From Aquimarina spinulae (GTDB lineage Bacteria; Bacteroidota; Bacteroidia; Flavobacteriales; Flavobacteriaceae), in assembly GCF_943373825.1 (NCBI RefSeq), contig NZ_CALSBP010000003.1:771001-835000 (forward strand): 64,000 bases of DNA. The letters are read 5' to 3'. The translations under genes and the position numbers were made by a program. Under the pieces are notes generated by a model, which saw only the letters and a list, made by a program, of their open reading frames with translations, was not told the DNA's origin and did not search any database. This document shows positions 1 through 8,061 of the stretch, one piece after another (position 1 is the first letter of the stretch; every line of letters starts with the position of its first letter).

Positions 1-281
1 AAGTATTTTCTAGTTCAGAAGCATTGGCATATTTCTGTAAGGCAACTAACTTTGCAACTGTTGCTGGGGAAAAAACAAGTGGAGATGGAGTCGGGACAGA
101 CCCATTACTATTAACGCTTCCTAATAGTGGAATTGTTATTAGATTTACCGGAGAAATGGGATTAAACCCTGATGGAAGCGCTAATGATGAAACAAAAACA
201 GTTCCTGATCTAATTATAAAAGCTTTTAGTGAGAAGGAAAGACGAAAAAAACTTCTTAATTACATTAAGCATAAAGAATAA
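1..281 (+). CDS. S41-family peptidase, C-terminal fragment (cut by window start)
   Basis: The reading frame is open from base 3 to the stop at 279-281, so the gene begins outside the window. The first in-frame possible start (TTG at 24) is probably internal. The visible 92 residues read VFSSSEALAYFC, then a GEKTSGDGVGTDP segment and a short tail after TKTVPD. This matches the end of family S41 (C-terminal processing/tricorn-core) proteases, where the SSSEA segment carries the catalytic Ser and the GDGVGTDP loop follows it. Substrate and signal peptide cannot be seen. The call is fairly safe because of the motif order; the exact subfamily is unknown. Confidence 0.72.
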   Translation, partial: VFSSSEALAYFCKATNFATVAGEKTSGDGVGTDPLLLTLPNSGIVIRFTGEMGLNPDGSANDETKTVPDLIIKAFSEKERRKKLLNYIKHKE

Positions 282-361
282 AACCAACTTGCAACAATTG
301 GCTATACAATAATGATAAACAAAGACCAGAGTGTTATAGCATTTGGAAAAATGAAACAAAA

Positions 362-1774
362 ATGCAAACCGAAATAAACAAAACAAGACGAGAATATATT
401 AAACGAATTAGTTATGTGTTGGATTTCATAGAAAAGAATCTCGATACAAACTTATCACTCGAACGGCTATCCCAAAAAGCTCATTATTCATCGTATCATT
501 TTCATAGAGTTTTTTCAACAATTATTGGTGAAAATTTAAATCAATATATTAATAGAAAACGAATAGAACGTATTGCTTCGATCCTGCTTGTCGACGCTAA
601 TAAACCTATAAAGGAACTTGCCTACAACTATGGTTTTAATAGTGAAAGTTCATTTTCAAGAGCATTTAAAAAGTATTACGGAGTTAGCCCTACCAGGTTT
701 ACAACCCAGGGAAAAAATATACTTAGCAAGATTGGTATAGAACCTTTTACAACCGAAAAATACATTTGTAGCATTGATAACATTAAAAAATGGATTGAAA
801 TGAATGCACAAATAACCGTAAAAGAACTACAAGAAATAAAACTTGCTGGCATAATGCATATAGGAGAGTTTGATAAAATTGGCAATATGTACCAGAAATT
901 GATAGAATGGGGGAGCAAAAAAGAAATGTTTCCAATCTCAGATTTTAAAGCTATTACCATTTATCATGATAATCCAAGCGTTACCCATACTTCAAAAGTA
1001 AGGTATAGTGCATGTGTAACAATTAATAGAGAATTTAAAGCCGAAGGAGAAATTAGACCTCTTGTGATCCAAAAAGGGAACTACGCCGTTGGAAATTTTG
1101 AGATTGAAGCAAAAGATTTCTCAAAAGCATGGAAAACTATGTCTTTATGGGTACTAGATAACGATTATAGGTTTAGAGATGGAGATTATTTTGAAGTGTA
1201 CCTTAACGATCATAAAACGCATCCTGAACAAAAATTTATAGTAGATATATGTATTCCTATCGAAAAACATGGTAAAAATATCAAGACATCTGGCAAAGAG
1301 GATCTTTCTAATCACAGCAGATCAGCCAAGCAAGATCAGGTACAATTAGATTATCACCAACTTATAGGGTACATGAAAAAATTAAGAACTTTTTTTCATA
1401 GAGAATATGCTACGGTCTTTAGATTAGGGACCATTTATCAAGGTAATCCAGATTTTTCCTATTTTTCTTTAACTACCGAGGAGTTAAAAAAACAAAAATT
1501 GAAATTTGTTATCATCTTTAATCATAAAATGATGTGTTTTACAATATGCTTATCTGGTCAAAATAAAAGTATCCGAAAAAAGTATTGGGAGATGTTTAAA
1601 GGTAGTAGCTGGAATACCTATCATCTAGCAGAATCAATTAATGACAGTCTTTTGATTATCGATCATAAAATAGTGGAAAAGCCTAATTTTGACAATACCA
1701 ATATTTTAACAAAACAAATTGAAACTGAATCCTTAAAATTTATAAACGAAATCAGAGAGATTCTCGAAGGATAA
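362..1774 (+). CDS. AraC-family regulator with GyrI-like effector domain and extra C-terminal domain
   Basis: The 470-residue protein has three parts. Residues 10-116 are an AraC-type double helix-turn-helix (second-helix signature GFNSESSFSRAFKKYYGVSP). Residues 150-303 resemble the GyrI/SOUL-like small-molecule domain (the FEVYLNDHKTHPEQKFIVDI ending is typical). Residues 330-468 are an alpha/beta domain resembling the DUF7000 family (RTFFHREYATVFRLGTIYQG, SGQNKSIRKKYWEMFK). AraC-GyrI pairs usually sense small hydrophobic ligands; the third domain is an unusual addition and may be a second sensor. An ATG at 351 is out of frame, so 362 is chosen. It lies 200 bp upstream of the GH72-like gene on the same strand and could regulate it (inference). 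Confidence 0.85.
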   Translation: MQTEINKTRREYIKRISYVLDFIEKNLDTNLSLERLSQKAHYSSYHFHRVFSTIIGENLNQYINRKRIERIASILLVDANKPIKELAYNYGFNSESSFSRAFKKYYGVSPTRFTTQGKNILSKIGIEPFTTEKYICSIDNIKKWIEMNAQITVKELQEIKLAGIMHIGEFDKIGNMYQKLIEWGSKKEMFPISDFKAITIYHDNPSVTHTSKVRYSACVTINREFKAEGEIRPLVIQKGNYAVGNFEIEAKDFSKAWKTMSLWVLDNDYRFRDGDYFEVYLNDHKTHPEQKFIVDICIPIEKHGKNIKTSGKEDLSNHSRSAKQDQVQLDYHQLIGYMKKLRTFFHREYATVFRLGTIYQGNPDFSYFSLTTEELKKQKLKFVIIFNHKMMCFTICLSGQNKSIRKKYWEMFKGSSWNTYHLAESINDSLLIIDHKIVEKPNFDNTNILTKQIETESLKFINEIREILEG

Positions 1775-1887
1775 AAAACGACATATCACAACGTATACGA
1801 TTAATTGCTCCACTTTCGAAGGAAGTCAAACAAACAAGTATTATAAAGACAATCATTAGGAATAGCTAAAGAGATTTTACCGTATAT

Positions 1888-1912
1888 GTACTTATATATT
1901 AAGGTACTTATA
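1888..1912 (+). promoter_or_regulatory. Direct repeat GTACTTATA x2 upstream of the GH72-like gene
   Basis: The 9-mer GTACTTATA occurs at 1888-1896 and again at 1904-1912, 16 bp start to start. AraC-type activators usually bind direct half-sites about this far apart, and an AraC regulator gene lies just upstream. AT-rich DNA gives such repeats by chance fairly often, so this is only a candidate site. Confidence 0.35.
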
Positions 1913-1939
1913 CTAATGTAAGATTGATTTTGGGTTAGT

Positions 1940-1965
1940 ATATTGGTTCATACAATAACCAATAT
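1940..1965. promoter_or_regulatory. Inverted repeat just before the GH72-like start codon
   Basis: The arms ATATTGGTT (1940-1948) and AACCAATAT (1957-1965) are perfectly complementary over 9 bp with an 8-base spacer, ending 12 bases before the ATG at 1978. No U-tract follows, so it is not a terminator. It could be an operator or a leader hairpin that controls translation. Confidence 0.4.
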
Positions 1966-1977
1966 TAAAACCAAACT

Positions 1978-3375
1978 ATGACACAAAGCATCAATTCATC
2001 AAACATTACGCCTATTACGATTTCTAATAATCTATTTATGTGCGGTACAGATCAGTGGGCACCTAAAGGAGTTTGCTACCAACCTACAGATTTTGTAGAT
2101 CCAATTTCAGACAATAATCTAACTACAATTCAAGATTTATTGAAAGCTACAACAACTTATGGGTTCACTAATATGAAAATAAACGCCATTCGTGTGTATC
2201 AAGTTGATCCAACAAAAGATCACACACAAGTAATGAATGCCCTGGCTGCTGCAGGAATTTATGTGTTAGTAGGAGCTGTGGATCATACCACAGTACATGA
2301 CGGTCCTACAATTTATAATGCCAGGCTGAAGGCGGTTGCTGATGAATTCAGTAAATACCAGAATGTTCTGGGGTTTTCAATAGGAAACGAAACAATTGAT
2401 CCTGGTACAGGAGGTCAAAATCCAGGTTATGATATTCCAAACAAAATTAGAGCCGGAGCCAAATACTTGAAAGCCTATATGGCAAAAAGCAGCCCTCGTG
2501 TTGTTCCTGTTACAGCGGCACTTCGTGATGATCCTGATTTCACTATACCAGCAGCTAAGGCATATATGTGTGGGGATTCTTCTGAGCGTCTTGATTTCTT
2601 GGGTTACAATTGTGAGCGATGGGCAGGAGGAACACTTGCAGCAAAAGTTGGTGCTTACTATACTTTAACAAAAGCATTTGAAGGTACCAACCCTGTACCG
2701 ATAACTTTTACCGAAATGGGGTCAAACCCCAGGGCTGTCTCTCCAAGAACTTGGAAACAAGTTGATTATTTGTATGGAGGTACGAAACTCACTCCGCAAT
2801 CGGGATCGGGTTCGCCAATAAATATGGCAGATGTCGTTTCGGGTGGCTTTGCATTTAGATATTACGAACGAAATGCGGGATGGGGAATGCTCACAACAAG
2901 CGGTGACGAAATTCCTGGTCATGGTGCAAATTCGATAATTACCGAATATTCTAAAATAACATCTTTTAGTAGTACAGGAAATACAATGGGAACTGCTCCT
3001 TGTGATCAAAATAACCCATATGTAAAAGGATCTGCTATTCCATCATCAGGATTACCAACAGCTGTAAAAGTAACATTAACAAATTCTATTACAACGCCTC
3101 CTTCAGGAAGAAATATTAAATTTAATTATACTTCGAATTTGAATGCTGCTAATCCGACTTGGATAGAAGCGGTTGCGATTAAAGCCAATGGCCCAAAAAC
3201 AACATTCACTTTTCCTAAAGGGACAAATGGGATTTCAATGATATATGAAGTTGATTCTAAATGGAATCAAGGCTGTCAATTAAAAGGACAAGCTTTACTT
3301 CAACTCGCAGATGGAGATACTATCGAAGGTAATTGGATGAGTCCGGATGGTAATGGAAATTGTAAGATTAGCTAA
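1978..3375 (+). CDS. GH72-like beta-1,3-glucanosyltransferase homologue
   Basis: The 465-residue protein follows the layout of the fungal Gas/Gel (GH72) catalytic domain: WAPKGVCYQP (about 27-36), INAIRVYQVDPTKDH (68-82), ALAAAGIYVLV (88-98), QNVLGFSIGNET (128-139), RLDFLGYNCERW (204-215), PITFTEMGSN (241-250), VVSGGFAFRYYERN (276-289). E138 (NE motif) fits the acid/base and E246 the nucleophile; their 108-residue spacing is close to that of yeast Gas proteins. In fungi these enzymes cut and re-join beta-1,3-glucan. There is no evident signal peptide or lipobox, which is odd for a polysaccharide enzyme. Residues 360-465 form a separate beta-rich tail. Transfer from a fungus or oomycete is possible. 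Confidence 0.8.
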   Translation: MTQSINSSNITPITISNNLFMCGTDQWAPKGVCYQPTDFVDPISDNNLTTIQDLLKATTTYGFTNMKINAIRVYQVDPTKDHTQVMNALAAAGIYVLVGAVDHTTVHDGPTIYNARLKAVADEFSKYQNVLGFSIGNETIDPGTGGQNPGYDIPNKIRAGAKYLKAYMAKSSPRVVPVTAALRDDPDFTIPAAKAYMCGDSSERLDFLGYNCERWAGGTLAAKVGAYYTLTKAFEGTNPVPITFTEMGSNPRAVSPRTWKQVDYLYGGTKLTPQSGSGSPINMADVVSGGFAFRYYERNAGWGMLTTSGDEIPGHGANSIITEYSKITSFSSTGNTMGTAPCDQNNPYVKGSAIPSSGLPTAVKVTLTNSITTPPSGRNIKFNYTSNLNAANPTWIEAVAIKANGPKTTFTFPKGTNGISMIYEVDSKWNQGCQLKGQALLQLADGDTIEGNWMSPDGNGNCKIS

Positions 3376-3424
3376 AGTTTAATATCCATCATTCAAAAAT
3401 ATAGTAAAGAGTGTTACTCACAAA

Positions 3425-3459
3425 CATAAACACCATTAATGCTGGTGTTTATGTTTTTT
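3425..3459 (+). terminator. Rho-independent terminator after the GH72-like gene
   Basis: A perfect 11-bp stem (3425-3435 with 3443-3453, arm CATAAACACCA) has a 7-base loop and is followed by TTTTTT. It lies 50 bp after the stop codon. Confidence 0.85.
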
Positions 3460-3727
3460 GAATTCTCAAAATGTATCCCTAATCATTTCTATGATTAATA
3501 TTATCCTTTCTTCCCTTGGTATTTTTCATAACATCAATTTTAATTTCGGTTATATCACAAGTATTTCAATAATCAATTTGGGAACATAACTTTTGTGAAT
3601 AGATTTGTTGATCCTCTAAACTATGTGATAATACAAGATTATAGTATTTTTGCTATATAGAAAAGGGTTTAAAGATTAAAAGAGCTAACTGTCGCAGTAT
3701 TATTGAACAAAATCATTAAAGTAAGAT
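3460..3727. other. Intergenic region before the DinB-like gene
   Basis: No gene was seen. TATTTTTG at 3645-3652 matches the flavobacterial -7 element TAnnTTTG, about 75 bp before the ATG at 3728; no convincing -33 TTG lies at the right distance. Confidence 0.3.
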
Positions 3728-4219
3728 ATGAAATATACTCCCGAAGCTGGATTCCCATATTATTATGACCTTGTAAAGGATATGAATTATCGATCACTCT
3801 TTGCTTCGTCATCAACAATTATATTCCTAAATTCTATCAGTGAAGAAAAAGCTGTTTATCGCTATGCTCCTACTAAATGGAGTATTAAACAAATTGTTGG
3901 ACATATAACTGATCATGAAAGGATAAAAATATTTCGAGCATTTTTAATGAGCAGGAATGAATCAATAGAACTATGGGGCTATGATCAAAATCTGTTAGTA
4001 AATAATAGTCGTTTTGAAGAACTAACTCTGAAACAATTAATAACTGACTTTGTTAATGTACGGAATGCATCTGCTAGTTTTATTGAGACATTGTCTGAAA
4101 ATCAATTACTAATAAAAGGTATGGCTAGACAATATGAAATTACTCTTGAAGACTTTCTAAAATCTATTATTGGTCATGAAAAGCATCATATAAATAGTAT
4201 TAAAGAAAGATACATTTAA
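3728..4219 (+). CDS. DinB-like four-helix protein (DinB_2 type)
   Basis: The 163-residue protein has the DinB/YfiT superfamily pattern: WSIKQIVGHITDHE (51-64), then a C-terminal HEKHH (150-154). The likely metal ligands are H59 or H63 with H150 and H154, a three-histidine site placed as in the family. Members are metal-binding four-helix proteins, and some use bacillithiol or mycothiol; the substrate here is unknown. No signal peptide is present, so it is cytosolic. It stands alone, followed by an AraC regulator after 146 bp. Confidence 0.8.
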   Translation: MKYTPEAGFPYYYDLVKDMNYRSLFASSSTIIFLNSISEEKAVYRYAPTKWSIKQIVGHITDHERIKIFRAFLMSRNESIELWGYDQNLLVNNSRFEELTLKQLITDFVNVRNASASFIETLSENQLLIKGMARQYEITLEDFLKSIIGHEKHHINSIKERYI

Positions 4220-4365
4220 TAAAGACTGTAACAATACGTTTCTATAATGTGTAAAAAGCAAAACATAAAAAACGAAAATAGCTATACCATATAAAAATAG
4301 CCTTATTAGATCTTAGAGTCGCAAAAATCTTATTCCCTGAAAGAGGTTGAATTATGCGATGACTT

Positions 4366-5220
4366 ATGAAATACTATCATATGCCAATAGACAACATACC
4401 AGAATTATATATTAATACCCCTAAACTCAAACCAGATCTTTTTGTTTACGACTTTAAAATGACCGAAGATACTATTAAAACTAAGGTCAATTTAAATATG
4501 CACATGTTTAGTTTCTTACAAGTTGGAAAAAAGCAAGTGCACTTTGCAGGAACATCAGTTACTGTAAATAAAGATCAATCACTACTTCTTAAAAAAGGAA
4601 ATTGGATTTGGACAGAATTATTAGATACAGATGCTATTTATTATTGTAAACTTTTATTTTTTTCTGAAAAAATACTTGAGGATTTTTTAGAAAAACACAT
4701 TCAACACCAACAAATAGTAAAGGAAGAAGTACCATATTTTGCAATTAGGAATGATGCATACATAACTTCATATTTAAACTCATTATCAACAATTAGTGAT
4801 GCACCAACAGTTTTTATAGAAAACCTACTTTCTGTAAAATTTGAAGAAATTATGCTGTACCTTATTCATAAATACGGAAAAAAGTTTGAGCTATATCTAA
4901 AATCATTAATAGTTAAGGAAACTTCTCCCTTTAAAAAAATTGTCGAAAGTAAAATACATTCGAATTTAAAACTAGAAGAAATTGCATTTTTATGTAATAT
5001 GAGTTTATCGACTTTCAAACGTCATTTTATTAGTGAATATAAAACATCTCCCGGAAAATGGCTACAAGACAAGAGACTTCAAAAAGCAAAAGAAACGTTA
5101 GAACTAGGCAAACTAACACCATCAGACATATATCTTGATTTTGGGTATAATAATCTTTCAAACTTCAGCATAGCTTTCAAAAATAAATTTGGGGTCAGCC
5201 CCAAAGAAATTTCTAAATGA
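4366..5220 (+). CDS. AraC-family transcriptional regulator
   Basis: The 284-residue protein has an N-terminal cupin-like sensor region (residues about 25-130, with FLQVGKKQVHFAGTSVTV) and a C-terminal double helix-turn-helix (about 190-284) ending in FGYNNLSNFSIAFKNKFGVSPKE, the classic AraC signature. It lies 134 bp before the GlcG/HbpS-like gene on the same strand, but that gene has its own strong promoter, so regulation of it is plausible and not shown. Confidence 0.88.
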   Translation: MKYYHMPIDNIPELYINTPKLKPDLFVYDFKMTEDTIKTKVNLNMHMFSFLQVGKKQVHFAGTSVTVNKDQSLLLKKGNWIWTELLDTDAIYYCKLLFFSEKILEDFLEKHIQHQQIVKEEVPYFAIRNDAYITSYLNSLSTISDAPTVFIENLLSVKFEEIMLYLIHKYGKKFELYLKSLIVKETSPFKKIVESKIHSNLKLEEIAFLCNMSLSTFKRHFISEYKTSPGKWLQDKRLQKAKETLELGKLTPSDIYLDFGYNNLSNFSIAFKNKFGVSPKEISK

Positions 5221-5288
5221 TATTTCATTTTTTTCGTTTCATTTTTACACTTGACCTTTTTTCATAAGTTATTGAACTGTTTTAGTAA

Positions 5289-5318
5289 TTGAGTAAGACC
5301 ATCTACACTGTACATTTG
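5289..5318 (+). promoter_or_regulatory. Flavobacterial-type promoter of the GlcG/HbpS-like gene
   Basis: TTG at 5289-5291 and TACATTTG at 5311-5318 are separated by 19 bp. This is an exact match to the Bacteroidota consensus TTG-N(17-23)-TAnnTTTG and is the best promoter in the window. Transcription would start near 5325, giving a leader of about 30 nt before the ATG at 5354. Confidence 0.75.
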
Positions 5319-5353
5319 TACTAAGATTATAACAAAAATTAAAACATAAAATA

Positions 5354-5752
5354 ATGAATATTACATTGTCACAGGCTGAAAAAATCATTTCAGTAGCAAA
5401 AGAAAAATCTATAGCAATAGATACAAAAATGAATATTGCAATTGTAGATGCAGGAGCAAACTTAGTAGCATTTGCTCGTATGGATGGAGCTTGGTTAGGT
5501 TCTTTAGACATATCAATCAAAAAAGCAAAGACAGCCCGTTATTTTGATATGAATACGGGAATCATTGGAGAATTATCTCAACCTGGAGGTGCTTTGTACA
5601 ACATCGAACATTCTAATAACGGTTTAATTACTTTTCCTGGAGGTGTACCAATTAAAAACGCGGCCGGTGAAATTATTGGTGCTATTGGGGTAAGTGGAAG
5701 TTCTGTTGAGAATGACCATGCAGTTGCAGAAGCTGGAGCATCAGCAATCTAA
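5354..5752 (+). CDS. GlcG/HbpS-like (DUF336) protein, possible heme-binding
   Basis: The 132-residue protein has the small PAS-like GlcG/HbpS fold signature: an N-terminal helix [15 protein letters not shown], then [25 protein letters not shown] (about 26-50), KKAKTARYF, and FPGGVPI...[13 protein letters not shown] near the C-terminus. Relatives include HbpS (heme sensing) and GlcG of the glycolate locus; several bind heme or cobalamin, but many have no known role. It has no signal peptide. It is monocistronic, between its own promoter and a terminator at 5775-5813. Confidence 0.85.
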   Translation: MNITLSQAEKIISVAKEKSIAIDTKMNIAIVDAGANLVAFARMDGAWLGSLDISIKKAKTARYFDMNTGIIGELSQPGGALYNIEHSNNGLITFPGGVPIKNAAGEIIGAIGVSGSSVENDHAVAEAGASAI

Positions 5753-5774
5753 AATCTTAAGTAGTGTACTAAAA

Positions 5775-5813
5775 AGAGGAGAATTAGCATGCTAGTTCTC
5801 CTCTCTTCTTTTT
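5775..5813 (+). terminator. Terminator after the GlcG/HbpS-like gene
   Basis: The arms AGAGGAGAA (5775-5783) and TTCTCCTCT (5796-5804) form a 9-bp stem. The loop is itself the self-complementary TAGCATGCTA, and a T-rich tail runs 5805-5813. Confidence 0.8.
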
Positions 5814-5822
5814 AAAAATAAT

Positions 5823-5921
5823 ATGAAAAAATATATTGCCGAATTTATTGGCACGTTTGCTTTAGTCTTTTGCGGTACAGGAGCAATGCAAGCCTGGAAA
5901 ACATATAACAAAACGAAATAA
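5823..5921 (+). pseudogene. Aquaporin/MIP-family N-terminal stub (truncated)
   Basis: ATG at 5823 opens a 32-codon frame that starts MKKYIAEFIGTFALVFCGTG, the standard N-terminus of bacterial aquaporin/glycerol-facilitator proteins (first half of membrane helix 1). After GTGA the sequence changes to MQAWKTYNKTK and stops at 5919-5921, where a normal MIP protein runs to about 230 residues with two NPA motifs. No further MIP sequence was seen in the next 370 bp. A deletion remnant is the simplest reading. The gene would be a dead end unless the short peptide is made. Confidence 0.65.
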
Positions 5922-6293
5922 AAGCATCAGTTAATAATTCTGTTTGGTAAATAAAATGGTTACTGTTTAATCAAAAAATTATTTAAATCCATCGTTCGCA
6001 TATAATGAACCTTCACATTATAGAAATTGGAAAAACCAGAATACCGCATTTCTACCCATATAGAACACTTTTAAACATTCTTAAACTCAAATAAAAAAAT
6101 ATCTATAGGATACTTCGTTATACCCATATCGTATTGTAGTTTGGTTAAGTTAGACTCTGAATTCTATTTCCACACATTGATTTGATCGGTAAAAGAAAGC
6201 TTATTATCAACATCTTATAAAAATTAATTACTAAATTAGGTGTTTAACCATGCAATTAATGTATACAAGTATGTTACTACACATGTCTAAAAA
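5922..6293. other. Intergenic region without a recognisable gene
   Basis: There are 372 bp between the aquaporin stub and the MBL-fold gene. All frames are broken by stops, and no clear hairpin or promoter consensus was found. It may be leftover from the deletion that removed the aquaporin gene. Confidence 0.4.
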
Positions 6294-7091
6294 ATGAAGC
6301 CTATGATCAAAATTCATCATTTAAACTGTGTTCAAATCGAATCACCAATGGGATCTGCAATTGGGCATTGTTTACTCCTTGAGGGAATAAACCAATTAGT
6401 GCTAATTGATTCTGGGATTGGATTATCAGAGACCAAAGACCCTGAAAAAAAACTTGGAAAGGAATTGATAGAGCTTACAGGTTTTAAATTTGACGAAAAA
6501 CGTACTGCCATAGCACAAATACAAAAGTTAGGATTTTGTCCTGAAAAAATTAAAGATTGTATCGTTTCTCATCTTGATCCCGATCACATTGGGGGGCTTG
6601 CCGATTTTCCTGATATGAAAATTCATATTGCTAAAGAAGAGTACGAAAGTTTTAAAAGTGGAAACGAAAGGTATCTTCCCCAACAATTGGCACATAATCC
6701 GGAAATAAAATTGTACGAAAAAAGTAATAGCAAATGGTTTGGACTCCCTGCCCGAAAAGTTGATTTAGATTTTGAAACCGAAATTTACTTAATCCCTTTG
6801 TTTGGCCATACACTAGGACATTGCGGAGTAACATTTAAAGAAAACGAAAAGTGGATTTTTTATGTAGGAGATGCGTATTACCTGAGAGATGAGATATCTG
6901 ATTTGAATCATCCCGTAGATGAATTAGCACGGATAAGAGCTGTCGATAATGAAATGAGAAAAGAAAGCCTTCAAAAAATAAGGGAAATAGTGAAAAAACA
7001 TGGAAAAGAAATTGAATATTTTGGTTATCATGATCCTACAGAGTTTCAGGCAACTAAAGAAAACTTAGCAGATAACGATGTTTATTATTAA
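6294..7091 (+). CDS. MBL-fold metallo-hydrolase
   Basis: The 265-residue cytosolic protein has the metallo-beta-lactamase fold. The metal motif is SHLDPDHIGG (H93, D95, D97, H98), the HxDxDH variant of HxHxDH. Further ligands fit H172 or H176 (FGHTLGHCG), D193 (YVGDAYYL) and H246 (GYHDP). The layout resembles lactonase-type members such as AHL lactonases, but substrate cannot be read from sequence. The second motif histidine is an aspartate, which usually changes metal occupancy. It forms a likely operon with the small membrane protein 21 bp downstream. Confidence 0.85.
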   Translation: MKPMIKIHHLNCVQIESPMGSAIGHCLLLEGINQLVLIDSGIGLSETKDPEKKLGKELIELTGFKFDEKRTAIAQIQKLGFCPEKIKDCIVSHLDPDHIGGLADFPDMKIHIAKEEYESFKSGNERYLPQQLAHNPEIKLYEKSNSKWFGLPARKVDLDFETEIYLIPLFGHTLGHCGVTFKENEKWIFYVGDAYYLRDEISDLNHPVDELARIRAVDNEMRKESLQKIREIVKKHGKEIEYFGYHDPTEFQATKENLADNDVYY

Positions 7092-7112
7092 TGCATACCA
7101 CAAAAGACAACT

Positions 7113-7544
7113 ATGAATTCAATACTTAAAAATATTCTAGCTGTTATTGCCGCATGGTTAGGAGGTAGTATTATCAATATAGCTCTCATCAAAGCTGGTC
7201 ATAAATTAATTCCTATACAAGGAATTGATCCCAATGATATGGATGCTCTCACAGCCGTTATGCCATCTTTAGGGTTCGAACATTTTATTTTTCCTTTTTT
7301 GGCTCATGCTCTGGGTACTCTTACCGGTGCAACGATTGCTGGTTTAATAGCTGCAAGCCATAAAATGAAATTCTCATTAGGTATTGGTGGATTATTCTTA
7401 TTTGGCGGAATCATGGTTAATTATATGCTACCCGGCCCTACCTGGTTTGCCGTTGCAGATATAGTTATCGCTTATATTCCTATGGCATGGATCGGTGGAA
7501 AAATAGCTATGAAGATATCAGAAAATAAAAAAAGAGGGGAATAG
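7113..7544 (+). CDS. Small four-helix membrane protein, function unknown
   Basis: The 143-residue protein has about four hydrophobic segments (about 5-25, 50-75, 84-103, 107-130) and a charged C-terminal tail KISENKKRGE. I do not recognise a named family; similar short integral membrane proteins are common in Bacteroidota. It starts 21 bp after the MBL-fold gene, so the two are probably co-transcribed. Confidence 0.7.
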   Translation: MNSILKNILAVIAAWLGGSIINIALIKAGHKLIPIQGIDPNDMDALTAVMPSLGFEHFIFPFLAHALGTLTGATIAGLIAASHKMKFSLGIGGLFLFGGIMVNYMLPGPTWFAVADIVIAYIPMAWIGGKIAMKISENKKRGE

Positions 7545-7600
7545 AAAACTTTACTTAATCTAATACAGTGTATAAATAAAAGTAATTGCATCTGGTTTAT

Positions 7601-7622
7601 TTTATTTGATATATCAAATAAA
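7601..7622. promoter_or_regulatory. 22-bp perfect palindrome overlapping the marR start codon
   Basis: The sequence from 7601 to 7622 is perfectly self-complementary (core TATTTGATATATCAAATA). Its last base is the A of the MarR-family ATG. MarR dimers bind palindromes of this length, so this is a strong candidate for an autorepression site. Confidence 0.65.
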
Positions 7623-8059
7623 TGAAAGTTAATACTCCCACAACCACTACATTATATTCTATTGAACAAGCCATTAAAGCTTATAGAAGACTGTGCAACA
7701 GAAATATTTCGAAAGTCATTGAAGACATCACGGTTGATCAAGCTTTAATCCTAATTATTTTAAATGACAATAGCAGTTTAACCCAAATGGAAATCGGTGA
7801 TTTAGTCTTTAAAGATTATGCTTCTATTACAAGGATTTTAAATTTGATGGAGAAAAAAGGGTACATTAAAAAAGGAATCAACAATAAAGACAAAAGACGT
7901 TCATCACTTGAAATTACAACTAAAGGAAAAGAAACATTAACTATTTTAAGTCCAACCATACAACTTAACAGAAATACCGCCCTTAGGAATATCACAGAGG
8001 ATGAGTTGAACCAATTATATACAATACTTAATAAAATAACAATCAACTGTAATCAATAA
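7622..8059 (+). CDS. MarR-family transcriptional regulator
   Basis: The 145-residue protein has the winged-helix MarR layout: LTQMEIGDLVFKDYASITRI as the recognition helix region (about 58-78), then the wing EKKGYIKKGINNKDKRRSSLEIT (about 81-103) and dimerisation helices at both ends. It sits 2 bp before a serine hydrolase gene in the same operon. The palindrome that overlaps its start codon suggests autoregulation of both genes. The ligand is unknown. Confidence 0.9.
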   Translation: MKVNTPTTTTLYSIEQAIKAYRRLCNRNISKVIEDITVDQALILIILNDNSSLTQMEIGDLVFKDYASITRILNLMEKKGYIKKGINNKDKRRSSLEITTKGKETLTILSPTIQLNRNTALRNITEDELNQLYTILNKITINCNQ

Positions 8060-8061
8060 AA

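Noticed and set aside
5269..5520. Minus frame opposite the GlcG/HbpS-like gene
   Set aside because: It runs over the strong promoter and the coding strand of a well-supported gene.
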